A stretch of 64,000 bases of DNA, taken from Mixophyes australis. Lineage: Eukaryota; Chordata; Amphibia; Anura; Limnodynastidae. The translations under genes were made by a program, and so were the position numbers. The notes under the pieces are model-generated. The model had not been told where the DNA came from and made no database searches. It saw only the letters and a program-made list of their open reading frames with translations. This document shows positions 34,755 through 47,090 of this stretch, one piece after another. Where the stretch lies: the NCBI GenBank assembly GCA_036250195.1, contig JAVHZZ010000002.1:370645124-370709123 (forward strand). Reading direction: 5' to 3'. Numbering within the stretch: the stretch's first letter is position 1; each line of letters begins with the position of its first letter.

Positions 34755-35205
34755 AGGTAGGGTACACATTGTGTGGGAGTGTCCTTAGACCCTAGACTTC
34801 TGGAATACTTTGCTACAATATAGTTATTTTTGGGTGGGATTTCCAAATATCTTTTTCCAAGCGGTTTGTCTATTAGGCATTATGGAAGATGTGGTACGCA
34901 ACAAGTGTTTACTGCAAATACCGTTGTTCTTTGTTAGGGATACAATTTATTAGGCTGCAACTAATTAATAACTACCTAACCCTCTATAAATTTACCAATG
35001 TCTTTCAAGGCTGCCCAGATAAATGTATGAAAATTTGTGGTTCATGGCTTGAAACCTCTACACATTGATAATGTAAACCAGAGAAAATTGATGATATCTG
35101 TCGGGGGATATACACAGTATGTGGATGAGCATCCTTTCTCTGTTATTGTGTACATTTTTTTGGTTTCTTACAATGTGTTAAAATCTATAAATTAAAGCTA
35201 CTGAA
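34755..35205 (+). pseudogene. L1 ORF2 C-terminal fragment
   Basis: The reading HIVWECP (34765-34785), then LDFWNTLLQY and further IMEDVVRNKCLLQIPLFFV, matches the end of L1 ORF2. It parallels HIWWECP in the L1 at 11347-13772. Sequence after about 35100 (tgtacatttttttggtttct, aaatctataaattaaagct) looks like a short 3' UTR. Strongly 5'-truncated and full of stops. Confidence 0.65.
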
Positions 35206-35209
35206 AACT

Positions 35210-36240
35210 GAAATATTCTGTAGATACTGGAGCTCCCAATAGAAAGTTTCATTTACTGCTCACTTCAGCTTTGTTCAGTTTTCATTGTTGTTTGTCAGCA
35301 CATGTTTTATAAAATGTTACAAATATTTTAAACAATTTGTAATATAATATCTTTATGTTTTCTGCAGCTTTTTAGCAGTTCTGAATTGTATACAAGTTCC
35401 TACACCCAGTGGATGCAATGCAGTCTTCTTGTGGGCTGAGCCGTATTAAGACACTTCAAATCAGTAAGAACCAGTGAGGCACAAAGCGCTTAAAGTTCAT
35501 TTACGAACTGTGCCATTGTGACATTATGAAACTGCATTTTTTGGACTGTGCACCTACTTATTTGGTTCTGCTTATGGGTGGTTGTGGTAAAATAGGGAGT
35601 GAGGATATTCTGCATGTGATGATGAAAGGATACAGGATACAATAGTTACAGTGATGCACCAGAATAAGTGTCCAAGTTTTAGGGTACAGGATATTTAAAT
35701 AATCTGGTTTTTTTTGTTGGGCACTATCAGGTTATTAAGCCATGCAAAACTGGATTGAAAGCTTACCTTGAAGTTGGCAAAAATATGCACTTTTCCAATC
35801 ATTTTATCTCCACCTACAGATAAATACACAGAATGTAATGCTTACTAAGGAACATCTACTAAAGTGCGATTTTCATAAATAGTGATTTAAATAGCTATTT
35901 TTTAGAGATTTGTTTCTAGGGGCCACATCTAATAATGGGAAAACACCATAGAATTCCCTGGTTTTTCAAACATCCCAAAAAATCGCCATACAATGCAAAC
36001 CAGTGAGATGAGTGAGATAAATGAATGAGCTATTGTAATGAATGGGAAAAGATGAACTTATAAAGAAACAAAATAAAAATGGATCAACCAGCCCCAACAG
36101 CAGTAAGCCTAGACTTGTTTCCTCTATATCTGATAGATCCATGAATGTTGGTTCTCCTGCTAATTGGGGAATATTTTGCTAGTACAATAAATAATATTAC
36201 TATATTTTAATGTGCAGTAATAATTTTGTATATCTTGATT
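35210..36240. other. Non-coding, nothing recognised
   Basis: AT-rich sequence without identifiable element ends or exons. Confidence 0.45.
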
Positions 36241-36243
36241 TGA

Positions 36244-36318
36244 GCCATCGGTCAATATTAGCCATCGGTCAATATTAGCCATCGGTCAATATTAGCCAAG
36301 GTCAATATTAGCCAAGGT
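36244..36318. repeat. 17-bp/16-bp short tandem repeat
   Basis: Three units of gccatcggtcaatatta are followed by units of gccaaggtcaatatta (missing one base). Confidence 0.85.
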
Positions 36319-36319
36319 T

Positions 36320-37890
36320 GAGTTTAGTTCTACCATGGAGGCATAAGGGGGTTCCTGATTTTAAACACCATTAAAGTACCATGATTCTCTGGGCAAAGGA
36401 TAGCTCGAAAGCCTATGGTACATTGTGCCCCTAGTTTTGGCAAGCTGGTGAGTGCCATATAGTTGCTCAGAGTGGTAACCGATACACAAGTAGAGCACTT
36501 TACAACTTTACACTATAACTAAGGTTGCAGAAGGCTATGTCCACATGGCCCTATTTATTTTAATATATTCATTTTTTGCTTTCATTTTTTAATATAGTTT
36601 TTTCCCCCAAAAAATTAGATGCTTGGTGTGGGTTAGACACTTATAGGACTTCATGACCTATGTAGAGGTGGAGGTGTGCCCATTATTTCAATACCTTCCA
36701 AAGTGTAATGAAAGCTCCCTCTGCTGGGGCAGCCAATGATCCAGCCACTGAGGGATGAACGGCTGACTCGAGGATAAAGTAGGACTTGTGCCCTATTAAG
36801 GAGTACATGAGTCCTTCTCTTTTTAGTGCAGTCCTAAAAACCTGTAACCCATGTGCACTATGCTCTTTTGTTGTGGCTCACCCCGTAACCTTCAAAAAAT
36901 AAAAAATAGTTATGTGCTTACAGCAGTATACTCCCCCATCTCCTTTTATTGTTTGTAAGATTCCCTAGTACATTGCATTGCTTTGAAGGTGTAAACACTG
37001 AGAAAACTAGGCTTCTACAAATAAATTACACTTTCTGTCTAAGATAATTATGAACATCAAAAACATTAAGATCATGGACAACTTCAATTATATTTGCATT
37101 GATATTAGTAATTGTTTAGAAAAATATTTGGTCATTATCTGCACTAAACAAATATGGGAATATATTTTTTTCTCTAGATCTGCACTGTGAATGAAGATCA
37201 GGAAGAGAGGTGTTAGGTATTATCTGCTGCTTACACACTGTGCACCATCAGTTGTTCTTGTTAAGTATTATTTACCTTCTGCATGGAAGGAGATTTATTT
37301 TCATTAGTGAAACAGAGATGGCAGCTCAGCTGCAAGAAACAAAGCAATTAAGGGTGGACTCTGCATGTGGTCATTGTAATATTGTCACATCTCCTTTCTA
37401 CAAACACAAGATAAACCAATATTTTGTGCTGTGAAAACTTCTTATAATTCAGAATAAATAGAGCTATTCAGTTGGGACAGTAGAGGAACAATATAAGAGT
37501 CCAGGAACTCCAAAAAATGATCTCCTGTGTTAAGATTACAGTTGCCAGGTCAATCATTTTAAATGTGTATCAAGTACACGCAAGTAGAATGAACCCAAAC
37601 AAATATCAATGCCATGCATTATCATTTGTTTGTCATATGTTACATGTATGTTATATACAGATGTAGCAAGTTTATGGTGTGACATGGTATAAGTCGCATG
37701 GAGTGCATTGTACTCCAAGCAAGCGAAATTAATTTACATGTATATTTGGACGTAAGTCTTTCATATTTTTTGTAAGATATGCATATACAAAAACATAAAG
37801 ATGTCCCTGGCGCTATATGTAAATCTAACTCTAGTAGGTATGTCAAAAGGCAATAAATGTGATATAGATATTAATCAAATAGACAGCATA
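36320..37890. other. Non-coding, nothing recognised
   Basis: No supported gene. Around 36680-36960 is a slightly GC-richer stretch with no recognised domain. Confidence 0.4.
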
Positions 37891-37899
37891 CACACATAA

Positions 37900-40590
37900 T
37901 AAATCTTAATGATTCAGTGCACTGATAAAAATTATCTTCATAAATCCCCAAACTGGGTTCTTAAAATAAAAGAACAGTTATATCATCATCGTATAAATAA
38001 TAAAATAGATCAACATAGCATCCGTGTAACTGTCTCTAAAGTTCATCAAAACTTGTTGTGTTCAGTGTTCAAAAAATGGTGCTTTATAGATCTCAAACAA
38101 TATTAAACAAATTGTCCAATATCAATAGTCCTGATAATCCAAAAGGAGAAATAAAAGTCACACTCCTGTGGAAATCCAAATAGTAGTTAATAAAAGTCTT
38201 ATGAACGCAATCTCATATAAACTAATTCACTCACCCTTTTTCCTATATATTGTGTAGATAACACAATAATAATTTACAACAAGTCCAAGCCAGAGCAGCC
38301 TTATCGGAACAAGATACCTTAGGTAGTATTCCCCGGAGATCCAGTGTAGTACCTTTCATTTGCTGGGCTCCACACTGCTTTCTTATGATGTAAAGTATAG
38401 GACGGGTAGTACTTAGCTGCGTAGTCCCACGGCTGCAGCCGCTTATGAGTATAGCTGCACATGCTCAGTAGTCTGTCAATTGAGTTAGTGAATGAGTGCA
38501 TCACCCTTGTAGGGGTATACTTGTTGAGATTAAGTGCAGATAGATGTTTTGTGTTTAGTCCAACCCAACGCATTGCACCTGTGCTGTTGACAGGCTTCAT
38601 CAGGGATAAAGAATGGTCTGTGTAGAGTTCTTAAGGACCACATAAAGGCTATGTGGGTGGGACTTTAGGGTGGTGCACCAATAGGGGAACAGGGTGTGAG
38701 TGACTGGCAAGTCTATAAAGTAAGCACATAAATCAAGATGTTAATGCTTGTTTATTTCTTATAGAAAATCAGCGCATCCAACTTGAAAAGTATGAATCAA
38801 ACATACTTGAAGTTCTTCTTGGAGCAGTATGTACAGATATGTCAACATACATATAAATCCAGTTATATTTGAAGCTAATAATTTATACATATAGGACTCG
38901 TAGGTCCATTGATAATAATATCTCCTTATTAGGTCCAATAACACCAGAATATTCCATGTATGTAGATAAACTGGACCCCATCTGAGGAAAGTCCGATATA
39001 CTCTTCAGAGAATGTCACTAAAGCATAATACTGTCATGTTGGCTACTTGTACAAGACAATGACCATCGTCATAATGTAAATAAGATCATATCAACTCTAG
39101 TCCATGTAGTTATTAGTATGTTTCAGCTTTCAGTGTTTACTTTCTGAATTCCTCTAATAAAGGGTATTCAATCCTTATCTAAAAACGTGCCTAGATCAAA
39201 ATCAAGGTTTAGGCCTCGAAGAGAGAGGGCATGCAGTTCGTATGTCCATCTAGTTTCTTCTCTAGATATCACTTTCAGATAGTCCCACCCTCTCCAATGT
39301 TTAGAGACCTTCTTGATGCCCATGAACCTTAATGTAGTGGGGTCATGCTCATGATATTTTGGAGTAATGGTCCGAAATGCTGTGTGTATCAAGCTGTTTT
39401 TTAATATTCCTCAGAAGTTCGGATAATCTGACATGCAGGCTGCATGTAGTGGGCCCTGCGTACTGAAGACCACATGGGCATTCAAGAAGGTAGATCACAC
39501 CAGCTGTATCACATGTTTTCTCCACTCTAATTGTGAATTCTCTGTTGGTGTTCTTACATTTGAAGGACCTGATGGACTTGGTTGTATTTTGTCTTGCAAT
39601 TCTACAGGCTTGGCTACAATTAGAATAATAAAAGCCAGTTTTATCTTCTCCTAACCATGTCTCTTGTCGTTTCTTGGTTCTTCAAGGTAGAAAACTGGAA
39701 ACTAATTTATTTATAAGGTTAGAAGCTTTCTTATAAATTAATTTCATGTTTCATCAGTATAGGCCAATGCTTTTTGACAATCAAATTGCCTTGAATGGCC
39801 ATTGAAATGGGTTAGAATGGCCACGTTTTCCACTTCTGTTAGTTTTCTCTCTTTCTGAGCAAATAAGGGATCTCTTTCTAATTTGAGTGTGCCCTGATAG
39901 GCTGTCTCTACCACTTCTTGTTCATAGTCCATATGCAGGAACCAATCTTTGAGTAAGAGTGCCTATTGTTTGAAAACGTCTACCTCTGAACAGTTTCTTC
40001 TAACCCTCATAAATTGACCTTTTCAGAAAATTTCTAAAACAAGTGTGGTGGTGACTGCTTTATGCCGGAATAAAGGTGTTGCATTCCACTTACTTAACTA
40101 AAGTTTTGGTCTTAAGTTTGCTATTTTCAATATAAATTTCCAAAGCAAGACATTCAACCATGGTCTTACTGGAATAATCAGTAAAAATAAGATTAAGATC
40201 GCTATTATTGATATAGGAGATGAAAGATTGCAGGTCCTCATCAGTACCCTTCTAAATGCATAAAATATAATATATGTATCTCTTCCAGATATATAATTGG
40301 TCAATGAAAGGGTTGTTCTCCTAGATTCGCAAGTCTTCCCAGTATGCCATAAAAAGGTTGGCATAACTGGGCGCACATTTGCTGCCCATTGCAGTCCCCT
40401 GTATATGTTTATAAAACTGACATCTAAACCAAAAGTAATTGTGTTCCAAAATGAAGCGAATGGCATCAATAAGAAAATTTACTTGGTTCAGGGGGATGTC
40501 TGACTGCACAGATAATACTTCCTACTACTCTCTTTATTTGATTAAAATCTATATAACATTTCTTATCTTTTTAAATACCTACTAGAGCTA
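37900..40590 (-). mobile_element. Penelope-like retroelement, minus strand
   Basis: The minus strand carries, from high to low coordinates, a reverse transcriptase, a GIY-YIG type endonuclease end, and a long non-coding terminal region with the aatgcgttgggttggac core near 38575 and cctgatgaagcctg near 38600. This gene order (RT then GIY-YIG, no LTR gag/pol arrangement) is diagnostic of Penelope-like elements. The 5' part of the element is missing beyond about 40590. Outer limits are approximate. Confidence 0.75.
39168..40510 (-). pseudogene. Penelope-like RT plus GIY-YIG endonuclease relic
   Basis: The protein would copy RNA to DNA and nick the target. On the minus strand the RT core reads FILEHNYFWF and GTAMGSKCAPSYANLFM (about 40340-40480). 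The catalytic box, expected as YIDD, reads YIYY at 40278-40267. Further on DLNLIFTDYSSKTMVECLAL is recoverable near 40150-40210. The GIY-YIG start VIYLLECPCGLQYAG lies at about 39503-39450, and the C-terminal part (DPTTLRFMGIKKVSKHWRGW, ETRWTYELHALSLRGLNLDF) ends near 39168. Frameshifts and stops separate these blocks, and both catalytic Asp residues are lost. Inactive. Confidence 0.75.
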
Positions 40591-40594
40591 GATT

Positions 40595-41505
40595 TACATA
40601 AAGCACCAGGGACAGCTTTATGTTTTTGTATTATTTGTTATTCCTTAAGAGGATTAGGGATCTCCTTTTATTTCTTCCCCCACTTGGCAGCTCTATGTTT
40701 CCTGTGGAGAGTGCTGGTAAATTAATTTTGTTCATTAAAATAGGCATATTCCTACTGTGCATTTGCACCAAATATGCGTTTGCATACATTCATACCGAGG
40801 GTTTGTTGCACCTTACAACTCTTTACAACTGGAGAGGCTGAATGTGGGAGGAAAGGGGCACTCATGCCGAATGCAGGAAGGGTGTATTCATGTAATTGTG
40901 GCGTTAAAAAATATTTTTATCTTTAAAATATTTGTAACTATTTTAAACAATTTATTTATTTCAGGTCCACTGTGCAAATGTGAACCGGCCACCAGGGTCA
41001 CCATGCGCATACCGCCTGTGACTGGCCCAGCAAAGTGGTAAATTAAACCTTGCCCCTCTGGGACACAAAATTGCCACGCTACATGATATTTTTTATCACT
41101 GCATTAAGCAGCTATAAAAAAAATCAGCTTTAACGCAGTACAATGATAAAAAGGCCCCTATAAATGATATGTGTCAATGATTGATAGGGAGTCACCTTGT
41201 TTTCTCTGCCGGTGGCCAGTTAAAAGTCTGTCCTATATAACAAAAAAACAGCAGAACAATTTATTGGTATTTTACAACAATAATAGTTGCAGCATCCATT
41301 GCAGCAAATATGGCAGTCACAGAGTTACCCTGATGAAAGTCCCACTCTGTGGCTGAGACATTTGATAAAATAAATGTATCATTTAGGTCAAGTTCTGATC
41401 TGCTTTCTTAATGACTTTATCATACCTACCAACATTTTAAAAAGCAAACCCAGAACATAAATAAGCCCTCACATGAATCACCTAAACCATTTCCAAATCC
41501 AGTGA
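40595..41505. other. Non-coding, nothing recognised
   Basis: No element ends or coding signal were recognised. Confidence 0.4.
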
Positions 41506-41511
41506 AACTAT

Positions 41512-41762
41512 CAGCAGCAGCTATTTATATAGAGCCACTAATTAGCAGCGCTGTGCAGAGAACTCACTCACATCAGTCCCTGTCCCATTGGAGCTTACAT
41601 TCTAAATTCCCTAACATAGATACACACAGACAGAGAGAGACTAAGGTCAATTTAATAGCAGCCAATTAACCTACTAGCATCATTTTGGAATGTGGGAGGA
41701 AACCAGAGCACCCGGAGGAAACCCATGCAAACACAGGGAGAACATACAAACTAATTGATATT
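41512..41762 (-). mobile_element. tRNA-derived SINE, 5'-truncated, minus strand
   Basis: Shares the core gtgggaggaaaccagagcac and the terminal block agcgctgtgcagagaactca with the fuller copies at 51090-51433 and 63165-63490. The tRNA-like head is missing, so this copy is 5'-truncated. A CA/GA-rich interior tract (acacacagacagagagagac) is conserved in all three. Confidence 0.75.
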
Positions 41763-42219
41763 ATTCAGAACAGCAGTAAGCATAGTCACTATTCATCTGA
41801 TATCTTAAGTTGTCATCCATATATAGTATTCATAGTGTGACAGAAGGTACCTATATAACATTTAGTTATTACCTTATCATTTATCCCTACTTTTTCCATT
41901 CCCAATAGTGCTGTCACTCCAAGATAGGGATTACATAATCTTAGTCAAAAAGCGCCCAACTTTGTAATCAATCGTATCTTAAGGGAGGGACCCCCCTATT
42001 TGGTGAGAGCTGCTCTTGCATTCATAAGAAGGGGTACAGTTCCTAAACCTGTTTCTTCAAAATACAACCCTCCATCTACAATTCATCCAAAACTCCCACA
42101 ACAGATTGTAATATTTGTACAAATTGTAAAATAACACACAGTTTATAAAGTTAATTGTGCAAAGGAAAGTACATCTGATAAAGCATATACATATGTCTTA
42201 TATTGGGGAAAAATAGTTG

Positions 42220-42412
42220 TAAATATGACTCTGCCTACCATTGCATGATGCTTTAGCCTTGCCTACCAGCGATGTGGCTATAGATAACTGTGAGAATCCT
42301 GCCTACTTTAGTGTTTGTCCAGCCTACAATTGATTTGGTGCCGCCCACATGAGGCTACTTCCAGAATTTTTTCCAGGGCCATTTTAAGTTTCCAATCCGC
42401 CCCTGTGGGGGG
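42220..42412. repeat. Dispersed repeat with CAGGGGCGGATTGG-type terminus, copy 2
   Basis: Contains gactctgcctaccattgc, gccgcccacatgagg and ends tccagggccattttaagttt then ccaatccgcccctg, parallel to 27400-27690. The reversed end caggggcggattggaaac resembles a hAT terminus. Confidence 0.55.
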
Positions 42413-42415
42413 TGG

Positions 42416-44800
42416 GAGGGGATGTTGGGGCAGGAAAGGGCAGTGGGTAGGGAATTGCAGTGGACGGAAGAGAATAAATGGAGGATGAAAGGAATGGGAG
42501 AGAGAAGCAGGAAAAGAAAAGACAGTGGAATAAGTAAGATGTAAAAGAAGTACAGGGGACAGATAACAGATAAATAAAGAGAAGGAAAAACAGAAGAAAA
42601 ACAGTGAAAGATGCTGTCAGTTTGCTATATAAAGTGCACAGACATTTGTCATGCAACTTGTCCTGCAGTCTAAGAGCCAGTCCTCAACCAGACAGGTTAA
42701 TTTATAATGTGGCCTAAGTGACCTCCCACATCGACACAACATGGACATACCAAAGGCTCACTTTGGCTGCCCACTTTAATCCCTTTAGAGAGGGGACAAA
42801 TAAAGTTACGAACACACACCTCAGCTTTTAATTTCCCTCAGGCTTAATCATCCCCCAGTTATAATAACCATTTGCTGAAATAGTAATTCAACACTGCATA
42901 CTTTTCTCACTGCCCAAACTGCTGGGGAACAGTGGAATTATCAATGATTCAGCTGTGTTAAATATGCACAAGCAATTTAAAATTGTATTGTGTTCCATGG
43001 ATACAATACAGAGCATGGAAATTGATAACATAGCACACTAGTAAGTGTATCAGACATACATATTAAACATTAAAATAGAATACCTGTCTAAAAAATTCAT
43101 ACAATAGCTCATTTTCTTTATTGTATCTTGGCTTATTTACAGAAACAGTTGGTGAGTTGGCTTACAATCGCTGGCCTTGGTTTTTGCATCTTTCTTTTCT
43201 TTTATGCTTGTACAGAAATGTATTGAACATTTCAACAAAAGGTGCAGTGCATGAAAAACAGGTAACATGTAATTTTTCGATTCCATTTGTACAGAATGAG
43301 TTTAGTCATTTTCATGCAATACTGATGCATTCATATTGAAAATGTAGGGAGTATGTGAGTCAAAAGACATTTAATTGCCATACTATAAGATGGAATTAAA
43401 ATGACAGCACCATTTTTATTTATAGTAAATTTGGCAATAATTATCCTACATGGAAAGTTTACCCCAGATACAGAATTAACACTTACCACCAATCCAGCAA
43501 TTAAAAATGTGCATACAGTACTTTTAGTGTGAGAATTGTAATGGTACATTTTGTTTTTGGCTTTACCACAATGTCTACATTACAACATAGTTACATCCAT
43601 GTCAATGATCAGTTTAATGTAATGACAAGCCCGCTAGACACGTGTGCTTTAGCCGTGATAGCTGCATCCACTTTAACCATATGTTAGAAATGAAATTTGC
43701 AATGACCAACCGTAGAGTTGAGAATGTGGTTTAGATACGACACATTGTATGTTATTAATGTAATGTAATATAAATATAGGTATTGCCCCTCTTATTAAGT
43801 CAGTGGCCCGATTGCATGAGATTCAAATGGAGCAGTTAGTTGTTCTCTAATTGGAGAATGTACCATTGGAAATGCATTTTCCATGGTGGAAAAATCCATA
43901 GCAAGTGCTTCCCTTTATGACCTGTGTGCTTGTTTTTAAAAATAATATTCATGAGCGAAGAATGCTGTCATTAAACATTACTTCTCATTCTCAACACTTT
44001 TCCCTTATTACTCAACACTCATGGCTTCTAAGTCATTCCTTGTCCCTCCTCACATATCTCATCACTCATCAAGCAGCACTCATCCTGTATTTGTTTTATT
44101 CAGATAAATAACAACGTGTGAGATTGACAAATTATTATATACAGTTACATAATGATTTAAAATGGGCACTGCACGGCAGTTATTAGTTGTTGTGCAGTTG
44201 TAAATATTGGAGTATCTACATACACAGTGATGATAAGAATAGAGCCTAGCTAAAAGGAAGAAATGGTATTGGGGCCTACTATCTATGCGGAGGACAACCA
44301 TGTATACAGTAACTACAATATATTATTTAAGGCAGTGTAATATCACTTGATACAGTAGAAAAAAATATATGGCATCATGTGAAGCAACTATAATATATGG
44401 GTCTCCTGCCAAAGTAAAAGGATACCGAAAGCAGGGGAAGGCTGGTGAAGGATGGAGAGTGGGATTTTCCCTCCCTCCCATGCAAGCCCCTTCTCAAAGA
44501 AGGGCCGTACTTTCCAATAGCCAATCTAGATTAGGCCAACACTTTGCCTGAGTGTAAACACTTATATTTTCAATCCTAGTCTGAGCTGTCTAAAGAATCC
44601 CTTTACTAGACCACCCAGTCTGGCAATGCCTAGATATGAATAATTACTAAATTATAACGTGCCCCTGCTTCCCCGACAAACGTATGACAAGGAGACAAGT
44701 ACATTTAAGAAAGCCTTGCTGGCACTGAAGGTCAGGGCAAAGCTTGCAAAACATATTGAGCATTGTGGAGTGCTGAGCAATGATGGAGGGCTACACTGGT
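42416..44800. other. Non-coding, nothing specific recognised
   Basis: A purine-rich stretch at 42400-42610 gives a spurious opposite-strand frame. Otherwise AT-rich sequence without supported features. Confidence 0.4.
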
Positions 44801-45140
44801 GTGGTTGAAAATGCATGCAACTTCAGGAAGATCTATGAGACAAGATGGAACAAGCTGATCTCATCAGTTGCCTTGAAAACTCTTAAGGAGTTGAAGTGGA
44901 ACATGCCTTAGCTCTTACCTTTCATTGAAGATGTAAAAAAATACACTTGTATCTCAATGAGAAACAGCAAGCATAACAAAGCAGTTTATACAACACGCCT
45001 ATGCTTAACAACTGGGCATAGCTTGGCACAGGTACTCAGCCATTGTTCAATCGAAGAAGAGAAGGAGATGTATCCAAGATGCTGTTGACTACATACTCTT
45101 GAAGAGATACTTCGGATCTCCATGGAGATGTTGCCCTAGC

Positions 45141-45677
45141 ACCATGGCCTGATTAAGGGATCAGGTCGCACTAGGCTAACACAATTGTAGATCCCCTCAC
45201 ATTCCAAACAGGTTATTACGCGGTAGATAAAAATGAACTTATTCTTAATTTAAAATCCAGCTTCCTTCACCCTCATCCCCCACCAATGTTTATGTTCCCG
45301 AGTTTTTGAAGCTCACCTCCAGTTGGCTTTTTAAAAGGGTCACAGCAAACTTTGTCACTTATTTCCTTTTTACTAAAATCAGAACTGTATTGTGGAGGCA
45401 TGAAAGAGCTTTGCTGAGGGCGAAGATGGAGGGTGCTGTCAAGCTAACTTCCTTTATCTCTCCTACTCACTTATCCTCAAGCGCACGGGCAATGGTGTCT
45501 CATCTTCAGCCTTTAGCATTGGAATACTTGAAGAGCTTACTACATTTTTTGTCATGTTAACTTCTCTTATTTTAAAACGAATTTCATTTTCACCCCCAAA
45601 TTGTTTACTACTCCAAAAAGCCTTGTGCCCTAAGCTGCAGCTTAATCAGCCTATTGGATACTCAGACCCTGCCTAGC
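45141..45677. mobile_element. DNA-transposon insertion inside the recombinase relic
   Basis: The recombinase reading stops at VALA (gttgccctagc) and resumes at LAFSELERKLC (cctagccttttccgag), with cctagc on both sides (45135-45140 and 45672-45677). The inserted ends, caccatggcctgattaagg and (reversed) cagggtctgagtatccaat...ggctgattaag, look like worn CAGGG-type hAT termini. No coding content. Confidence 0.6.
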
Positions 45678-46166
45678 CTTTTCCGAGCTTGAGAGGAAGC
45701 TCTGCTAGCACTCTACATGAATTGAAATCCAGAGAAATCGAGTGAGAAAAAATTAAATTCTGCTGACAGCAATGCAAGACGCAATGGAACTTTTTGTAGA
45801 GACGCGTGAAGAATGTGGAGTGACTATCCAAAATGTCTACATGTTTGCCAGACCAGCTGCCTTGTCACATTTCAGAGGCTCGGTTTGCCCGAGAGTGTGG
45901 GGCTACAATTCCCCAAATACTGTTTTCCACGAAGCTTTGAAAGTACGTTGCCAGTCTGTCAAAGGTCCTCAGCCTTAAAGACACAGAATTGGATCAGTTG
46001 GCAGACTTCCTTGTGCACAACATCAGGGTGCTCCGGCATTATTACCGCCTCCCAGAACAAACCCTCCAACTTGCCAAGATCAGAAAATTTTTAATGGCTC
46101 TCGAGATTGGTAGACAGGCTGAATTCGAAGGCAAGAATTTGGATGAGTTGGACATTGATCCAAACG

Positions 46167-46241
46167 GTAAGTTGGAAATCTTGTATCTGATGTGTGGTTT
46201 TGACTTTTACCTTGGGCATTTACATATCTGTTTCTTTTTAG
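46167..46241 (+). other. Predicted 75-bp spliceosomal intron in the recombinase relic
   Basis: Donor ACG|GTAAGT and acceptor TTTCTTTTTAG flank 75 bp. Joining keeps the frame across DPN|ELV, and conserved acidic sequence (SDGLDDEQSP) follows. A second acceptor (cttcctttaag, 46459-46468) precedes the final exon. Confidence 0.55.
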
Positions 46242-46679
46242 AACTGGTCTAGCTACAGAGTGATGGGCTGGATGATGAACAATCCCCTGTGACAGTGAGA
46301 CATGTGGTCAAGCATTCTATCAACACTTCCACATAAGAAGAGAGACAATAGGGACCTGGTAATATGGGACCAGTGCTCAGCCAAGGCTCGGTGTAGCCCA
46401 CAGTTTTGTCATGCAAAAGCCTGTTGCCTTCTCACAAATTTGTAATGAACCACTCTGCTTCCTTTAAGGTTTTAAAGAAGTGAAGAGAAAAATCTGGGAC
46501 AGAGATGAGATCCAAGCACATGGTCAATTTTATCCAAACATGCTTTTTGCCCGCAAAGTATGATTGTGTCACATGCATCATGATTGAACCATCAGCACTG
46601 AAAGATCAAAACTGGTCAGCTGTGCAATTCTACATGAAGGACCGTATAACAGCTGTAAAGAGAAATAGCATTTGTTGAA

Positions 46680-47000
46680 ATGATACGCAGTGGTTGACCA
46701 TGACTGTAACCTCCATGGCTAGGTGTCAATGTAAACAGGTGTTTGGATGTCCTCAGGAGGCCGAAATAAATGAAACTTTGCCCACCATGCAGTCCGTGTC
46801 AGTACTTTCATCACTGTCAACCTGAAAATCTCAAGTGGTAACTCCAGTGACAAACAGCTCCTACGCATACTATATGATTGTCATGTTGACAGGGTATTAG
46901 GAAAGGGCTGTCCCTATGTATCATGTTCCAGACATGGGACCGCACGATGCAACTAAAACAAGTTTGTGTGTGTATAAGGGACTTTAGAATCCAAGGTCCA
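46680..47000. other. 3' flank of the recombinase relic
   Basis: An AATAAA at 46765-46770 lies 87 bp past the final stop and could be its poly(A) signal. Nothing else was recognised. Confidence 0.35.
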
Positions 47001-47004
47001 ATGG

Positions 47005-47090
47005 GACGGGGACTGATATGAATGATTACCTAATCTCTGTACAGTGTTGTGTAACATGACTGCCACAATATAAATAAACAATAACAGTAA
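47005..47090 (+). repeat. SINE/LINE tail fragment
   Basis: gggacggggactgatatgaa, tctctgtacagtgttgtgta and ataaataaacaata match the 3' ends of the SINE at 63165-63490 and of related retroposon tails. Confidence 0.55.

Larger units (their letters stand above)
44811..46678 (+). pseudogene. Tyrosine-recombinase gene relic (Crypton-like), split by a transposon
   Basis: In order on the plus strand: YETRWNKLISS and LPFIEDVKKY (44838-44945); FNRRREGDVSKMLLTTY (45046-45096), then TGA; DTSDLHGDVALA (to about 45140); a 537-bp insertion; FSELERKLC; MQDAMELFVETREECGV (45772 on) with YMFARPAALSHFRGS; then KL*KYVASLSKVL, ELDQLADFLVHNIRV and HYYRLPEQTLQLAKI. This order (R, then KxxH-like, GH-like, final Tyr) is that of a tyrosine recombinase. 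The conserved Arg is a TGA (45938-45940), the next His is Tyr, and GH is VH. A 75-bp intron and a further 3' exon (FKEVKRKIWDRDEIQ, CVTCIMIEPSALKDQNW) ending TGA 46676-46678 follow. The Crypton link is inferred; a decayed host gene or DIRS-type recombinase is possible. Confidence 0.65.

Noticed and set aside
42384..42656. A 90-codon minus-strand frame rich in Ser, Phe and Leu
   Set aside because: Purine-rich plus strand with low complexity; no domain or start context.
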